Assembly: GCF_020536995.1 (NCBI RefSeq)
Contig: NC_068356.1
Coordinates: forward strand, 82,910,683-82,974,682
Source of the DNA: Dreissena polymorpha
Lineage: Eukaryota; Mollusca; Bivalvia; Myida; Dreissenidae
DNA: 64,000 nt
Direction: 5' to 3'
Shown: piece after piece, positions 1 through 11,657 of the stretch
Position numbering within the stretch: the first letter of the stretch is position 1
Layout of the letters: each line of letters starts with the position of its first letter
Notes under the pieces: model-generated
Databases searched by the model: none
What the model was told of the DNA's origin: nothing
Seen by the model: only the letters and a program-made list of their open reading frames with translations
Program-made: the position numbers and the translations under genes

Positions 1-130
1 TATCAAGTAATTTAAAAGCATTTACAATACATAGTACAATATTTCTTGATTATGGTATTGTTAGTACTTTGCGGTTGACATTTTAAACATAGGTTCAAAT
101 GGTTGAGAGCATGGGCAAAAAAAATATGTA

Positions 131-3100
131 CTAAAGAGAAATTCTGTTGGTTGAAAAATATTGTATGAAGTGGATCCATTTTTGATTATGTGTTTCATAT
201 TTGTTTTTAATGAGGGCAATTTCTGCTTCTGTCTGTATTTTTATCTTGAGATAATTTAGAAAAATATTGAAATTTGGGATGCATTTTTTTATTTTCATAT
301 TAAATATAAACGTTTTTATTAAAATTAGTATAAAATTTAGAACATGATTGTATACTTTTTTGTCCATAAAACCAAGGAAGGCTATTTCTTTGCTTAATTG
401 TATGTCAATGTTCACATCTTTCAGAAAGTGTTGCAGTTGTGTCCATATTTCTTGAATGTAGGTGCATTCCCAAAATAAATGGTCAATTGTTTCAATATTT
501 GATTGGCAAAAATCACACAAGCTACATGCTTTCAGTCTACATTTGGTTAAGAATCTGTTTGTTGGTACTATTCTAGATAAAAACTTGTATTGAAAATTGC
601 GTTGATATGTATCAATCGTTGACTTAAATGGAATCGTATATATTTTTTTCCAGTCTGTATTTTCTTTAAGATTCAATTGTTTGTCCCTTTTCATTTCAGT
701 ACAGTTATCAATTGTATTTTGTGTTTTTTGTTGTATGTTATAAAGTGTTTTATTTATTTGTTTGGTATTATCTATCAAATTACCAAAAGTTTCTTCCGAC
801 ATTGTTAACGTGTTAATCCCTTGTGTTTGCAATAATGTTTTATAATCTTTGGGAATCGCAGATAATAGTGAATAATAATTTAAAAATTCAAGTGGATTTA
901 TATTATATAAGCGTTGTATATCATTAAACGTATAATATGTATTTTTTTGATAATTATATAAGTGTCCAATTGTTTTTATCCCATTGTTAAACCAGTTTAC
1001 CAGAAATATGGATTTGTTATTTATTTTTATATTTTTGTTATTCCATATGACATGTTTACATAAAGGAATGCCCCCTTTTGAACAGTTATATTCGTTCTTG
1101 TTTTGCCATGCGGTAAGTATATCTTTCAAAAATATATTTCCTTTACTAATGTCATGAATTATAGCTTCATCTAAGTTACTTTCAAATATTAGACTGGTAC
1201 CAAAATGTTTGAGCTTTTCGTGTAGTAAGAGTTTCCATTTGCCATGATTGTTTTCATCTAGGAATCGTTTAACCCAGCCCGCTTTAATCGCGTTCAAAAA
1301 GAAATTAATGTCTGTAAGTTTTAAGCCTCCATTTTCATAAGGTTGATGTAATCGTTTTCTTTTGATTTTGTCTGGTTTATCATCCCAAATAAATTTAAAC
1401 ATAGTTGTTATTAATCCATCTATTACTTGCTTTGGTGGAGTAGGGAGAACCGAAAATGGATAAATTAACTTTGGTAATGCAAACGTTTTTGTAACAGTAA
1501 ATTTTCCCATTAAGGTAAGTTTTCTATGTTGCCACTGTTTTAAGCAGGCTTCAAAGTCTTTAATTTTTGGCATTAAGTTTTTTTCTATATTAAGTTTATG
1601 CTGATTATAAAAATTCATTCCTAGAGTTTTTGCCCCATCAGATGTCCAAGTAAACTTTTTTTCGGTACAATATTCAAAGTTTGAGTTTTTTAGAGATCCA
1701 ATTCTCATTACAGTGGATTTTGTTGAGTTTAGGTTTAGTCCTGATATTTTTCTAAATTTATGGAGGGTTTCCACTAGTATTTCAAAGGACGTTGCTGATC
1801 CATCATTGACAAAAGTTGCATCGTCCGCAAAAAAGGTTTGCTTAATTTCTTGGTCATTGATTTTTATTCCTTTAATCATTGCATTAGTATTAATATAATT
1901 CGATAGAATTTCCAAACATAAAATAAATAAGGACGACGATAGTGGACAACCTTGCCGAACTCCTTTTTCTATTTTAAAGCTTCTAGAAAGATTACCATTG
2001 TTTATAATGATGCTATTTATATTATTGTAAAATACTTTAATCCATTGAATAAGCTGTGGTCCGAAATTGAGATGATCAAGACAATGTAAGATAAAAGAGT
2101 GGTTCAAGCTGTCGAATGCTTTTTCAAAGTCTGCAAAGAATAACAGTCCAGGCTTATTGTGACTTTCAAGATATTCAATTACATCGAATATTAATCTAAC
2201 AGTTTCACCTATATATCTGTCTTTCATGAAACCTGTTTGGTCATAACTAATTATTTTATTTAATACTTTTTTCAACCGGTTAGCTATAGATTTGGTTGCA
2301 ATTTTGTTATCGATGTTTAATAGACTAATTGGTCGCCAGTTTGAAATGTAATCCAAGTTTTTATCTGACTTAGGAATAAGTGTAATTATACCCTGTTTTT
2401 GTAGAGCAGTTAGTTCACCATTGTCAAAAGAATAGTTAATTGATTTGGTAAAGTATTCTTTTAATGTTGGCCAGAATATTTTATAAAATTCAACAGTTAG
2501 TCCGTCAGAGTCTGGGCTTTTATTATTCGCCATTTCTTATAATGCACAACCACATTCATACTCAGTAAGTTTGCCTTCACATTGTTCTTTTTGCTCTTCG
2601 TTTAGTTTATTAATAGGTACATTAAAAAATTCCGATGCAGTTTCTTCTGTATGATTCTGTTTATAAAGTGTTTCATAATAGTTGGCTTCTGCTTCTAATA
2701 TTTTTTCTTTATCTTTTAACACTATGTTATCAACAATCAATTTATGAATTGTTTTCTTTTCGGCTCTCCGTTTTTCTAGGTTGGCAAAATATGTTGAATT
2801 TTTTTCATTTCCTTCGACCTGAATAGCTTTTGATCTTAAAATATATCCGTTAACCTTTTTATCATAAATTTGTTCTAGTTCTTGTTGTTTAGCTTTTATT
2901 ATGTTTGTTATATTTTCTATAGAGTCAGTAGAGTTACAATTTATTCAATTTTGTTGTAGTGTCGTGATTTCTTTAATTAACTCTTCTTCTTCCTTTTTAG
3001 ATTTTTTGTTTTTTATTGAACAGTATTTTATTGTTTCATTACGAATCGTACTTTTAATTAGTTCCCACATTGTGTTTGGATTACATTCTTTATTTAAATT

Positions 3101-3914
3101 CGTTATGTCATTGATACTTTGCTTTATTTTGTTTTGATATTCAACATCTAGTAGAATGGAATTATTAATTTTAAAGTACCCACGTCCTTTTCCTAAGAGT
3201 AAATTATCTATGTTTAACTGTACAAGAGAGTGGTCAGTTTTATATCCAGGTTTTATGTTACATTTTGATATAAGATTACATAAGTTATTTGATATCAAGA
3301 AGAAGTCAAGTCTGCAGAATATATGTAATTTACAATTGGAGTGCCATGTGAATTGGTTTTTGTCTGGATGTTTTATCCTCCAGATGTCGCTGAGTTCATT
3401 GGTGGCCATTAAATCTATTAGAGATTTTCTGCAGGATTTATGGGTATTAAAATTACCGTTTTTCTTGTCAAGTCCTGTTAAGACAGTATTAAAATCTCCG
3501 CCTATAATAAAATTTTTATCAGCATTTGACAATAAAAAGCTATTTAGTTTTGAGAATACATATGGATCATCTTTGTTTGACCCGTAAATGTTAATAAGTG
3601 TGATGTTAATATCTTGTATTTTAATGTCTACAGCTATTAACCTTACAATAACAATTTCAGTGAAGTTTACTAGTTCCATGTCACTATTTGGATGTAAAAA
3701 TATCCCTACACCTTCGCTATTTGACTTATTTCCACTATAAACAAATCGACCAGACCAGTCATGTTTCCATTGTTCATAATTAGAGTTACTCAAATGTGTC
3801 TCTTGCAACATGTAAATCGAATAGTTAAGACCGTATAGCCATTCAAAAACTTGCATTCTTTTTTTCTTTGTTTCCTAAACCCCTCGCGTTTAATGTAAGT
3901 ATTATGGTTTCCAT
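131..3914 (-). pseudogene. LINE ORF2 (endonuclease-reverse transcriptase), three breaks
   Basis: The likely start is the ATG at 3914 (METIILTLNARGLGNKEK...). An extra A in the A7 run at 3859-3865 shifts frame before MQVFEWLYG. The endonuclease follows with QETH, GGDFNTV, RLDFFLIS and TDHSLV motifs. A TGA at 2945-2947 and a TAA at 2537-2539 then interrupt what is otherwise one frame; between them lies the usual LINE linker (RSKA...EGNEKNSTYFANLEKRR). The RT shows SPDSDGL, NWRPISLLN, FFADFEKAFD, GVRQGCPLSSSLF and the catalytic FADD in place of the more common YADD. The C-terminus has CSLCDFCQ...HLFWEC, a zf-RVT type CCHC cluster. Catalytic aspartates are retained, so RT was recently functional although this copy cannot make full ORF2. 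Confidence 0.85.
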
Positions 3915-4090
3915 TTATGTAATAGATAGCCCATGTTATAACATTTGTTTTTAATCAAGTTTGTTTTTATGTCAACTGATATTTGAATTTTGTGATTCAT
4001 AGTGTTTGTCATAGTGTCTTGTATGTCATTAAAGAATCCTAAAAGGTAGGTTGTATAATACGTATAAAGTATAATATGCGACTTACAAAG
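3903..4090 (-). other. Open frame overlapping the LINE ORF2 start (possible ORF1 tail)
   Basis: A minus-strand frame is open from after a TAA at 4091-4093 to a TAA at 3903-3905, so its stop overlaps the ORF2 ATG by about 12 bases. It reads ...GFFNDIQDTMTNTMNHK and ends ...GYLLHKWKP. No domain is recognised. The overlap resembles the ORF1/ORF2 junction of many LINEs, but the coding nature is not established. Confidence 0.25.
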
Positions 4091-4099
4091 TTAGATATT

Positions 4100-5560
4100 T
4101 ATATTGTTGGAGTTTTTTGTCGGTTGAGTGTCGAAAAACGAAATTTGACAAAAGACAGAGATGATGCATCAAAGAACATGTTGTAGTTTTTAAATACAAT
4201 TACTTTATCCTTCTTCTTATTAACATTTTACTTTTTTTAATAAATGGCGAAGGATTTATAATTATCGATGATAAATAACGTTTTAAATGGTAAATGGAGT
4301 TTTTTAAGCTACTAAAGTGTCTATATAGCTAGACAAAAACAAACAACAAAACAAACAAAAAGCATAACACAAAAAACGCACGAATATTTCAATTAACAAA
4401 CAAGCGGTTAAAAATGCGCATTTCTTAGTACAGGTTGAACGATAGTCGTGAAAAAAAAAACTGCACAAGTTCATGTTTAATTTGTTAATTGTGCGTAGAA
4501 ACAAGTTCTAGTATTTTAATGAGTAAAATATGAAAAAAATGATATAACATCTTTAGCGTACATTAATACTGTACAACTTAAAAAAGAGGGTAACAGCATG
4601 CTAAATTGCTGTTTGAGTTAATTGTGTGTTCTAAATAATTTATGCCTGTTTTATAAATAGAACATATTAAAAAAAGCATAAACATGAACACAATTACGAA
4701 AAAACAAAACCTGTTCTATCGACAAAGAACAACTTTCTCATAATTATATAACATAAAGTGAAATGTACTGAAATATGATTCAAACCGAACATAGTGTGCT
4801 GCAATATTTTTTCTTAATATAAGAATGAACAAACTGTTTGTTATTACATATGCTATATGAAAAACATTTCTTTTAAGTAGATAGATAGATATGCTATATT
4901 CAGGAAAAAAGGCAAAATGCCCATCATTTAAAATATAAAACAATACAAAGAAATATATAACTGGTTAATTGTGAGGAATGTTACGTCATGTAAGATATCT
5001 GTGCATACATATTGTAAATTAAAGATACAGAAACATTTGGTTTTGATAATAAAACACGTTTGGAAGTAATTGGAGGAAAAAAGCAACTTAATCTTTTTAG
5101 ACCATAGATTGGGTTATTACGGAGAAAAATGTAAAATTATAGCTCAATGACATGGAATTATTTATTGAAAATGTACATTTAAAATTTGAAAAGTATTTTT
5201 CGAATACATTTTAAAGATAAATGTTATATGCTCCAAATATGAGGATCGGAATACAAAAGATGAGTAAACACACACAAAAAGTTTATAAGATCTAGATGAC
5301 TCAATCTGTATTAGAGCAATAATAATACATTTTTAAGATGTGAAATGTATATTTCTTACGACAAAGCTAAAAATAAAGAACAAACTTACATGATCATGCA
5401 AAATGTTTCATTTCAGTTAAAAATGTACATTTATCAGTGTTCCTTATATACATATATGATTGTATATCATGTAACAGTTATACAAGATTGCGTAGGTTAT
5501 TCACACACATATTTAAAAAAAAATATATATACAAAAACACATGTATGCTCTGCTTTCCAA
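4100..5560. other. AT-rich intergenic DNA, no gene seen
   Basis: Open frames here (for example 4304-4504 and 4716-4943 minus, 5345-5650 plus) are short, AT-driven and without domain-like composition. No RNA gene or structured repeat is evident. Confidence 0.5.
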
Positions 5561-5571
5561 ATACAAACACG

Positions 5572-6095
5572 TGTCCGCTCTCTAATTCGAGTTGTTTTCA
5601 TCCGATCTTCACCAAAACTTTGTCAGAAGTTGTATCTAGATGATGTCTAGGTCAAGTTCGAACATGGGCCTTGCAAGGTCAAAAACTAGGTCACGGGGTC
5701 ACTTAGTGCGTTTTAAACATTCAGCATGTTGTCCGCTCTCTAATTCAAGTAGTTTTCATCTGATCTTCACCAAACTTGGTCAAAAGTTGTATCTTGATGA
5801 GGCCTAGGTCAAGTTCGAATATTTCAGCATTGGAATTACCCATACTGGATATTGAAACTGTTGAATCTGATGAGGAAAACATATGTTATATTCTTTACTG
5901 CAGAACATGGGCTTTGCGTTGTATTCTGATGATGTCTAGGTCAAGTTCGAACATGGGCCTTGCCGGGTCAAAAACTAGGTCACACGGTCAACTAGTGCGT
6001 TTTAAACATTCAGCATGTTGTGCGCTCTCTAATTCAAGTAGTTTTCATCCGGTCTTCACCAAACTTTGTCAGAAGTTGTATCTAGATGATTTATT
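5572..6095 (+). repeat. Bivalve tandem repeat, ~158-bp unit, three copies
   Basis: Units begin near 5575, 5733 and 6022, each starting 'CCGCTCTCTAATTC' and continuing 'TTTTCATCCGATCTTCACC', then 'TCTAGGTCAAGTTCGAACAT' and 'AACTAGGTCAC'. The first two units are 158 bases apart. Between copies 2 and 3 about 95 unrelated bases (roughly 5820-5915) are inserted. I recognise this unit as a very common interspersed tandem repeat of bivalve genomes; its origin is not clear from this sequence. Confidence 0.7.
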
Positions 6096-6099
6096 GATT

Positions 6100-6390
6100 T
6101 ATCATCCAGAAACCATTTTACTGTTTTGAGTCACTGTGACCTTAAACTTTGAACTAGTGACCTGAAAGTCAAAAGGTGTCATCTGTCGGTCATGGCTTAT
6201 GTCCATATGAACTTTCCTGATTCCAGGCTTAAGCGTGCTAGAGTTATCATCTGAAAACTTTTTTACTGCTCGAATCACTGTGACCTTGATCCTTGACCTA
6301 GTGACAGTCATCTGCAAGTCATGATCAATGTACCTATGAACTTTCATGATCCCTAAGTGTTCTTGAGTTATCATCCGGAAATCAAGCAGC
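6100..6390 (+). repeat. Second bivalve tandem repeat ('TCATCCGGAAA' / 'TCACTGTGACCTTGA')
   Basis: Two degenerate units of about 145 and 124 bases start at 6102 and 6247, with a third start at 6371. Each has 'GAATCACTGTGACCTT', 'CTAGTGAC', 'ATGAACTTTC' and 'GAGTTATCAT'. It directly abuts the 158-bp array, so the two may be parts of one composite element. Confidence 0.6.
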
Positions 6391-6399
6391 CGCTTGTTG

Positions 6400-8200
6400 A
6401 TAGTTTTTAAATGTAAATTGGTAAAATAGATCTTTCAGTTATGGTTTTGTCAAAATTGGTCATGTTTTCAAAAGGTTCAATACATTTATTTATTATGTTA
6501 AGTAATCCTTAATTGGTACAATTGAAAATTTAACTTGTTCCATCATATGTATCCAAAGATTCTTTCAAAATATAACAATTTCTTTCTATTATGATATTAC
6601 TCACAAAATGAATAACCCATTTATGAAGTCTGAGACTTTTAATCTAAATACAGCTATTCTTAATTTTAAATTTATAATAATATAGAGGCATATCCAGAAT
6701 ATCATCACAATTTATTATTTGAAGCATTTTAATGTACAATATATAGTTGTTCAAGATGTTGAGCCAAAATGTATTTTTCAAGTGTAAACATATATTGTCT
6801 GCGAATTTTACCAGTATTAAATAAAAAATTATTTAGAGCTCATGACAGAGGTGATTCATATATTTCCAATGATAACTTTTTCAATTTTAACACTCCTCCA
6901 TGTTTTGGGTGCTAATTAGAAAGTTGGTTTACTAAAAGATTGTAATTAATACAATCAATACAAGATTAATTAACCTTAACATCATATCAGTTGTTTACTT
7001 GTAAAGATCCCTTTAAATAATTACCAAACAACAGAATAATTTAACGCAATTTTTGCAGACAATTCTAAAACATTTAGGATAAAGAGATATTGCTCTTTTT
7101 GAGAATGTTCCCCTTTTAAGACAATTAATTTATTCCACCCATATGTAAGCTATTTCTTCTTAGTATTGTTAATAGTTTATTAAGAATATTATCTAGACAT
7201 TGTTACTTTTGTTGTGCAGACATCATTTGAACCATATTGCTGAATGAAAATTTTAATCATAAAAAGTAATGACTTCTTTTGTTACAATGTTGACAATACA
7301 AACATGAGATCAGAAAGAATTGAAATAAATAGAACTTCCCCCAGATTTGTTTAAATGTAACAATTTATTTTACTCAACAATTTTATATCCATACTATGAT
7401 CAAACGTGTTTGCATGTTTTCATGATGATGTTTCGAACACTGCAGTAACCAGGGACCTATTTTTAGGTCCCTGCAGTAACGCACGATCTTTAAAATACAC
7501 GTTATCGCGGAGTTTACATTTTGCATGTACCCGTTCAATACGTTAATTGTGTAGCAGTAAATTTGTAAAATATTTTAAATTTATAGTAATTAAACACTTC
7601 ATTGTTATGTTTAAACTGGCTAATACACATTATACATTTTATAGTTCCTGTTGATCCATGTCGGACAAATGTCTATTTGTTAAATATGTTCAAATATTTT
7701 ATTAAAGTTACTCTTAAGTATTTGGCATAAATGACTGCTCAATATGCCAAGAGATGACATGGAGGTTTAATAAGTTGTGGTTAATGACCAGACACATGTG
7801 GTTTATGCAGGTATAGGTCCCCGAGTTTATGACCCCCTGTTTTCTTAGTAATTGCCTTGACAGTATTCGATCATATGGAGATAATCGGTTGGTGATGAAC
7901 AAAGAAGCAATTAAACAATGGGATGAAATGCTGAAACAAAGAGTGTCAAAGTTGGTGTGCACAATTAAATAACAACAATTACATTTACATTTCATTAAGA
8001 GGATTTAATTATTCTGTAACAAGGTAAGTTTTTACAGACATATATGTTCAAATCAGTTCGTGTTGATTAAATAAAATCAATGTATTTGTTGTTTAATTTC
8101 GTCCTTATTAAGTTTGTGTTCGTTCATGAAAATCAATTTATTCTGAAAGAATTTTAATTTCTGAGTATTTTTTTGTTCTTAAAAAGGGTCGCGAATATGT
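6400..8200. other. Gene-free AT-rich DNA
   Basis: No coding frame with convincing composition. The longest open frame (7714-7995, minus) has no recognisable domain. No clear inverted or tandem repeats. Confidence 0.5.
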
Positions 8201-8289
8201 GTCAAGTAGAGATTGTTATAGTAACCTTATCACGATGCGGTTCATCAAATGCAAACAATAGCAAAATGGCCGCAGTTTTGACGGCCAAA

Positions 8290-8320
8290 ATTTAAGCATG
8301 CGCAAACGTGACGTCATTAT
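8290..8320. promoter_or_regulatory. NRF1-like plus CRE palindrome, possible promoter fragment
   Basis: 'GCATGCGCAAACG' (NRF1-like half site) is followed at 8309-8316 by the perfect CRE palindrome TGACGTCA, in a locally GC-richer stretch. These two sites often co-occur in metazoan housekeeping promoters. No gene with a fitting start was found nearby, so this may be chance or a promoter remnant. Confidence 0.2.
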
Positions 8321-8329
8321 CGGAAACAC

Positions 8330-9460
8330 AGAAACCTCCTATACAAACGGATCAAATCCAAGGTACTTCCGAATGTAAAACATATAGCGTCTGTTAATAT
8401 TTCTCGGAGAGAGACGAACAAAAAAAACACCGAAATTTGATCGCAATGAAGTCGAACTGAATGAACTTTTTGGTATCCGTGGTTGCATATGCATGCATTA
8501 TGTGACACGCCTCGTAATATTAAATGAATAGGACGCGAACTATCGAATAAGGGGAGAAAAGTCAAAAATATTGTTTGAAAGTCTGTAGAAGATTTATTCG
8601 GGTTGACAAACGGACTCGAAATATTGCTCGGTTTTCGACCGACTGTGAGTTAACGGCTAGACAGATATTTTTGAAGTAATTTTTTTTGAAAGGTCGTCCA
8701 ATTTCCCATAATAGGATCAAGGGATGCTTTGGATTCAAGCTATTTTTGACATTTTTGCGGCCCGCGAAGACAGGTCTATAATAAAGTCTAGTTAATGACC
8801 TTGTTCTGATTCCAATATCAGAGGGTGGGGATTTTTTGTTCATGGCTCTTTATCAATTTGTTTCTCATTAAACATGAGTTTATATATTTATTTAAATAAA
8901 TTGGACTCCTAAAAAAAATAATATATATAAACTATCCAGGGTACGTTACTTCTACCTGTGTTTCCAAATAGTGTGACAGAAAAATACATGCACATACGTA
9001 ATGGATAAGACTAAAAATACGCAACATACACTGAATAGTCCTGGAATGATCGCCCTGGAATGGTCAATATACAGCATTAAGGATCAAACATATGTTGAGG
9101 ACCCCAAACCTCACACTTGCTCCAAAATTAGTCACATGACAAGTCATAAAAGGGAAACAATGCAATGAGTAAAAAGAAATACAGATATGTATTCTGGTAA
9201 ATCAATACAAAATAAAATAGTGTAACATACTACTTTTAAACTAATTTTAGTCTCTGAAAATCAACTAAAACTGTACGGTAAATAAAGGTAGACAACTTTT
9301 CTGGGTACTCTATTGTATTATTCAAAGATTTAAAAGACAAGCACTGTGCACAAGAAGTGCATAAACACATTCTAGTGAAATTATACATGCAACGCGAAAT
9401 GTGGTTTGATTTCAAAAGCTAAATAACAAATAGTACAAAATGATCATTTCAAACACAGCA
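8330..9460. other. No gene seen
   Basis: Two minus-strand open frames (8317-8565 and 8562-8843) lack recognisable domains and sit in unique-looking, slightly GC-richer DNA. I cannot support either as a gene. Confidence 0.4.
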
Positions 9461-9464
9461 TACT

Positions 9465-10425
9465 TGTCATTTATATAGCCAACACACACCAAGTATTATA
9501 TGATGAATTATAACATGACACGCTTTTTGATAACTATAGCCGTATTAACATAAATTTTTATTATGCATTCTTACACAACAAGCGGTTAAAGTCCACGTTC
9601 ATAGCTATATATATGGTAGAATCGTAAGAAAACGTGTATTTATTGAGGATATCACTGACAATCCGGTTGAAATCGGTTGAAAAACAAGCAATGTAGCGAT
9701 TTTTATTTTGGGGTAGAGTACGTTAAAGCACGAAAACGACCTAATTAATATTCATGATTCGACACGTTAATTCAAACGTAAACAAACAAAATTGCGGATA
9801 CGGGCAAATATAGCGGAGAGAAGGTATAGACGGAAATTGAGTTGCAACGCTACGTTTTTGCTTAATCTATGTATTTATGTTCCATATGCTAATACTGTTT
9901 AGCGAAAGCTAAATATATATATTATTTGCATAAATCGCGACGCTGCAATGATTTTCGCCTTTTGCATGTATTTATGATCATTTATATATTATTTTATCCA
10001 TTCAAAACCGATTTGGACCAGGTTTTTGATGTCAACCTCGATAAAAAATATATTTCAATGAATTTATGTAAAGTTTATTTCTCGCTATACGATTTATATG
10101 CAAAACAATGATCTATTCCGCGAAGTGGGACTTTAAATTTATATAGCCAAATTAACGTATAGTATTATATGATGAATTCAAACACATCACACGGTTTGAT
10201 TTGTATATGCAACACACTTTGGCACATGATTAATTCTAACACGACACGTAGTTCGATGTCTATATCCGATTAACACAAAGTACTATAAGATGAATCTAGG
10301 TGATAGCACATAGCAATATATGATGAATTCTAACACACCAAACAGTCGGATATCTATAGCCAATTAACTCATAAAACAATATGACGAATTTTAACACGAC
10401 ACGCGTCTTATTTCTATATCCAAAT

Positions 10426-10430
<5 letters not shown>
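9465..10430 (+). repeat. Degenerate ~60-bp tandem repeat ('TATATGATGAATTCTAACAC')
   Basis: The word ATGATGAATT and variants recur near 9500, 10171, 10228, 10290, 10322 and 10383, each followed by 'AACACGACACG...GTTTGATTTCTATATCC' and 'AATTAACAC'. Spacings in the second cluster are about 57-62 bases, with one partial unit. The isolated copy at 9465-9560 is separated from the main cluster (10140-10430) by unrelated DNA. Confidence 0.55.
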
Positions 10431-10475
<45 letters not shown>

Positions 10476-10509
10476 TTTTTGTTAATTTGGATATAGAAAT
10501 AAGACGCGT
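10401..10509. repeat. Perfect 26-bp inverted repeat flanking a (TA)n tract
   Basis: The left arm 10401-10426 (ACGCGTCTTATTTCTATATC...) and right arm 10484-10509 are exact reverse complements. The loop contains an alternating TG/TA tract of about 40 bases. The structure should extrude as a cruciform or fold as a hairpin. The left arm belongs to the last unit of the neighbouring 60-bp repeat. Confidence 0.85.
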
Positions 10510-10900
10510 ATATATATACTAGATGCACCTGCATAGAACAGTTCTTAGGAAAAAAATGCCAAGCTATTTTAAGTGCATAGTTTATGAAAAAACGATTGTA
10601 TTTCTTAAATTATACAATAACATTTGAGAAAAAAGTAAACACAATACAAATCAGTATTGTATTTAGCTAGTTGTGTTTGCTGCATGCTACTTGCGCTGAA
10701 GCAGCAACGAACATGACGTCAAATTGTTCTTTGATTTCTCTCAATGGATATGATATCATTACATTTCATTATTTAGGAATAAAACTAGGAAGGTTTTATA
10801 AGTTATGCAAATGATGTTCAAAATATAGGACACAAGTTGTTCTCATTTACTAGCTCTGATTAATAAAACAAAATCAGATTAGATCGTGTTGGGATAAAAA

Positions 10901-11276
10901 CAAGAAACCGTCGGTGACGGGTGATGCTCCCCAAAGGTTGTTTTTTGTCACAATATTGCACTATATATTCAGATAAAGGGAAACGTCTTGAGGGATAGTA
11001 GTTAGGGGGGGGGGACAATAATTTTTTTTAAAGAAAATTTCAAAGGGCCATAACTCTGTGAAAAATCATCCGACCAGAACCCGCTGACAATATGCACATC
11101 TCTTGGTAGTGAAGCTATCCATAAAGTTTCATTGAATTCCGATCATTAGTTGCTGAGAAATAGCTCAGACAAAAATTGTGCACGGACAGACGGGCAGACA
11201 GACAGACAGACGCACACACGGACAGACGAAGCGGCGACTATATGCTCCCCCAAAAATAAATTTTGAGGGAGCATAA
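10901..11276 (+). mobile_element. Non-autonomous 'GATGCTCCCC...GGGAGCATA' element
   Basis: Starts near 'GAAACCGTCGGTGACGGG' and ends 'GGGAGCATAAAAAG'. It contains 'AAAGGGCCATAACTCTGTG', a '(CAGA)n CGGACAGACG' stretch and a 3' hairpin formed by TATGCTCCCCCAAAA (about 11240) with its complement before 11275. I recognise it as a high-copy bivalve interspersed repeat. No coding capacity. The terminal hairpin would fit a Helitron-like or other hairpin-ended element, but no diagnostic end is certain. Confidence 0.65.
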
Positions 11277-11477
11277 AAAGTGTCTATGATATTATACCCA
11301 TTGAACTTAAAGACCGTGATATAAAACTAATACTTCGGAATGCAGTGTTTGATAAAAATACGACTTAATCTGGTGACCTATATTTAAAATGCAAATGTGT
11401 GCATTTGTATGTACACAGTTTAAATATCTGTTTCCGACATTAGGCATGTGTTCATATCAAAATCATGCCTAACAACC

Positions 11478-11657
11478 GCAGTCATTGGTTCATGAGATGG
11501 AGGATGGCATAATCTGAAGTCGCAGTCATTGGTTCATGATATGAAGGATGGCATAATCTGAAGTCGCAGTCATTGGTTCATGAGACCGAGGCTGGCATAA
11601 TCTGAAGTCGCAGTCATTGGTTCATGAGACCGATGCTGGCATAATCTGAAGTCGCAT
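11478..11657. repeat. 44-bp minisatellite overlapping the receptor stop codon
   Basis: About four copies of 'GCAGTCATTGGTTCATGAGA' + '...GGCATAATCTGAAGTC', period 44 bases, with few differences between units. On the minus strand each unit reads through a copy of the receptor's last codons (RLQIMPAS-V-S-stop), so the array seems to have arisen by repeated duplication of the end of the coding sequence and the start of its 3' UTR. Confidence 0.85.

Larger units (their letters stand above)
1..4095 (-). mobile_element. L1/Tx1-like LINE, 3' side reaching the window edge
   Basis: Minus-strand non-LTR retrotransposon. It encodes, in order, an APE-type endonuclease, a reverse transcriptase and a C-terminal zinc knuckle, the layout of L1/Tx1 ORF2. 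The ORF2 stop is at 131; 130 bases of apparent 3' UTR run to the window edge with no poly-A tail visible, so the true 3' end may lie outside. The 5' limit is unclear: an open frame without recognisable domains runs from about 4090 to 3903 and overlaps the ORF2 start, which would fit an ORF1 tail, but no RNA-binding domain or CCHC knuckle is seen. The element is probably 5'-truncated. With only three visible lesions in about 1260 codons it looks fairly young. Clade assignment is by motif memory, not phylogeny. Confidence 0.85.
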
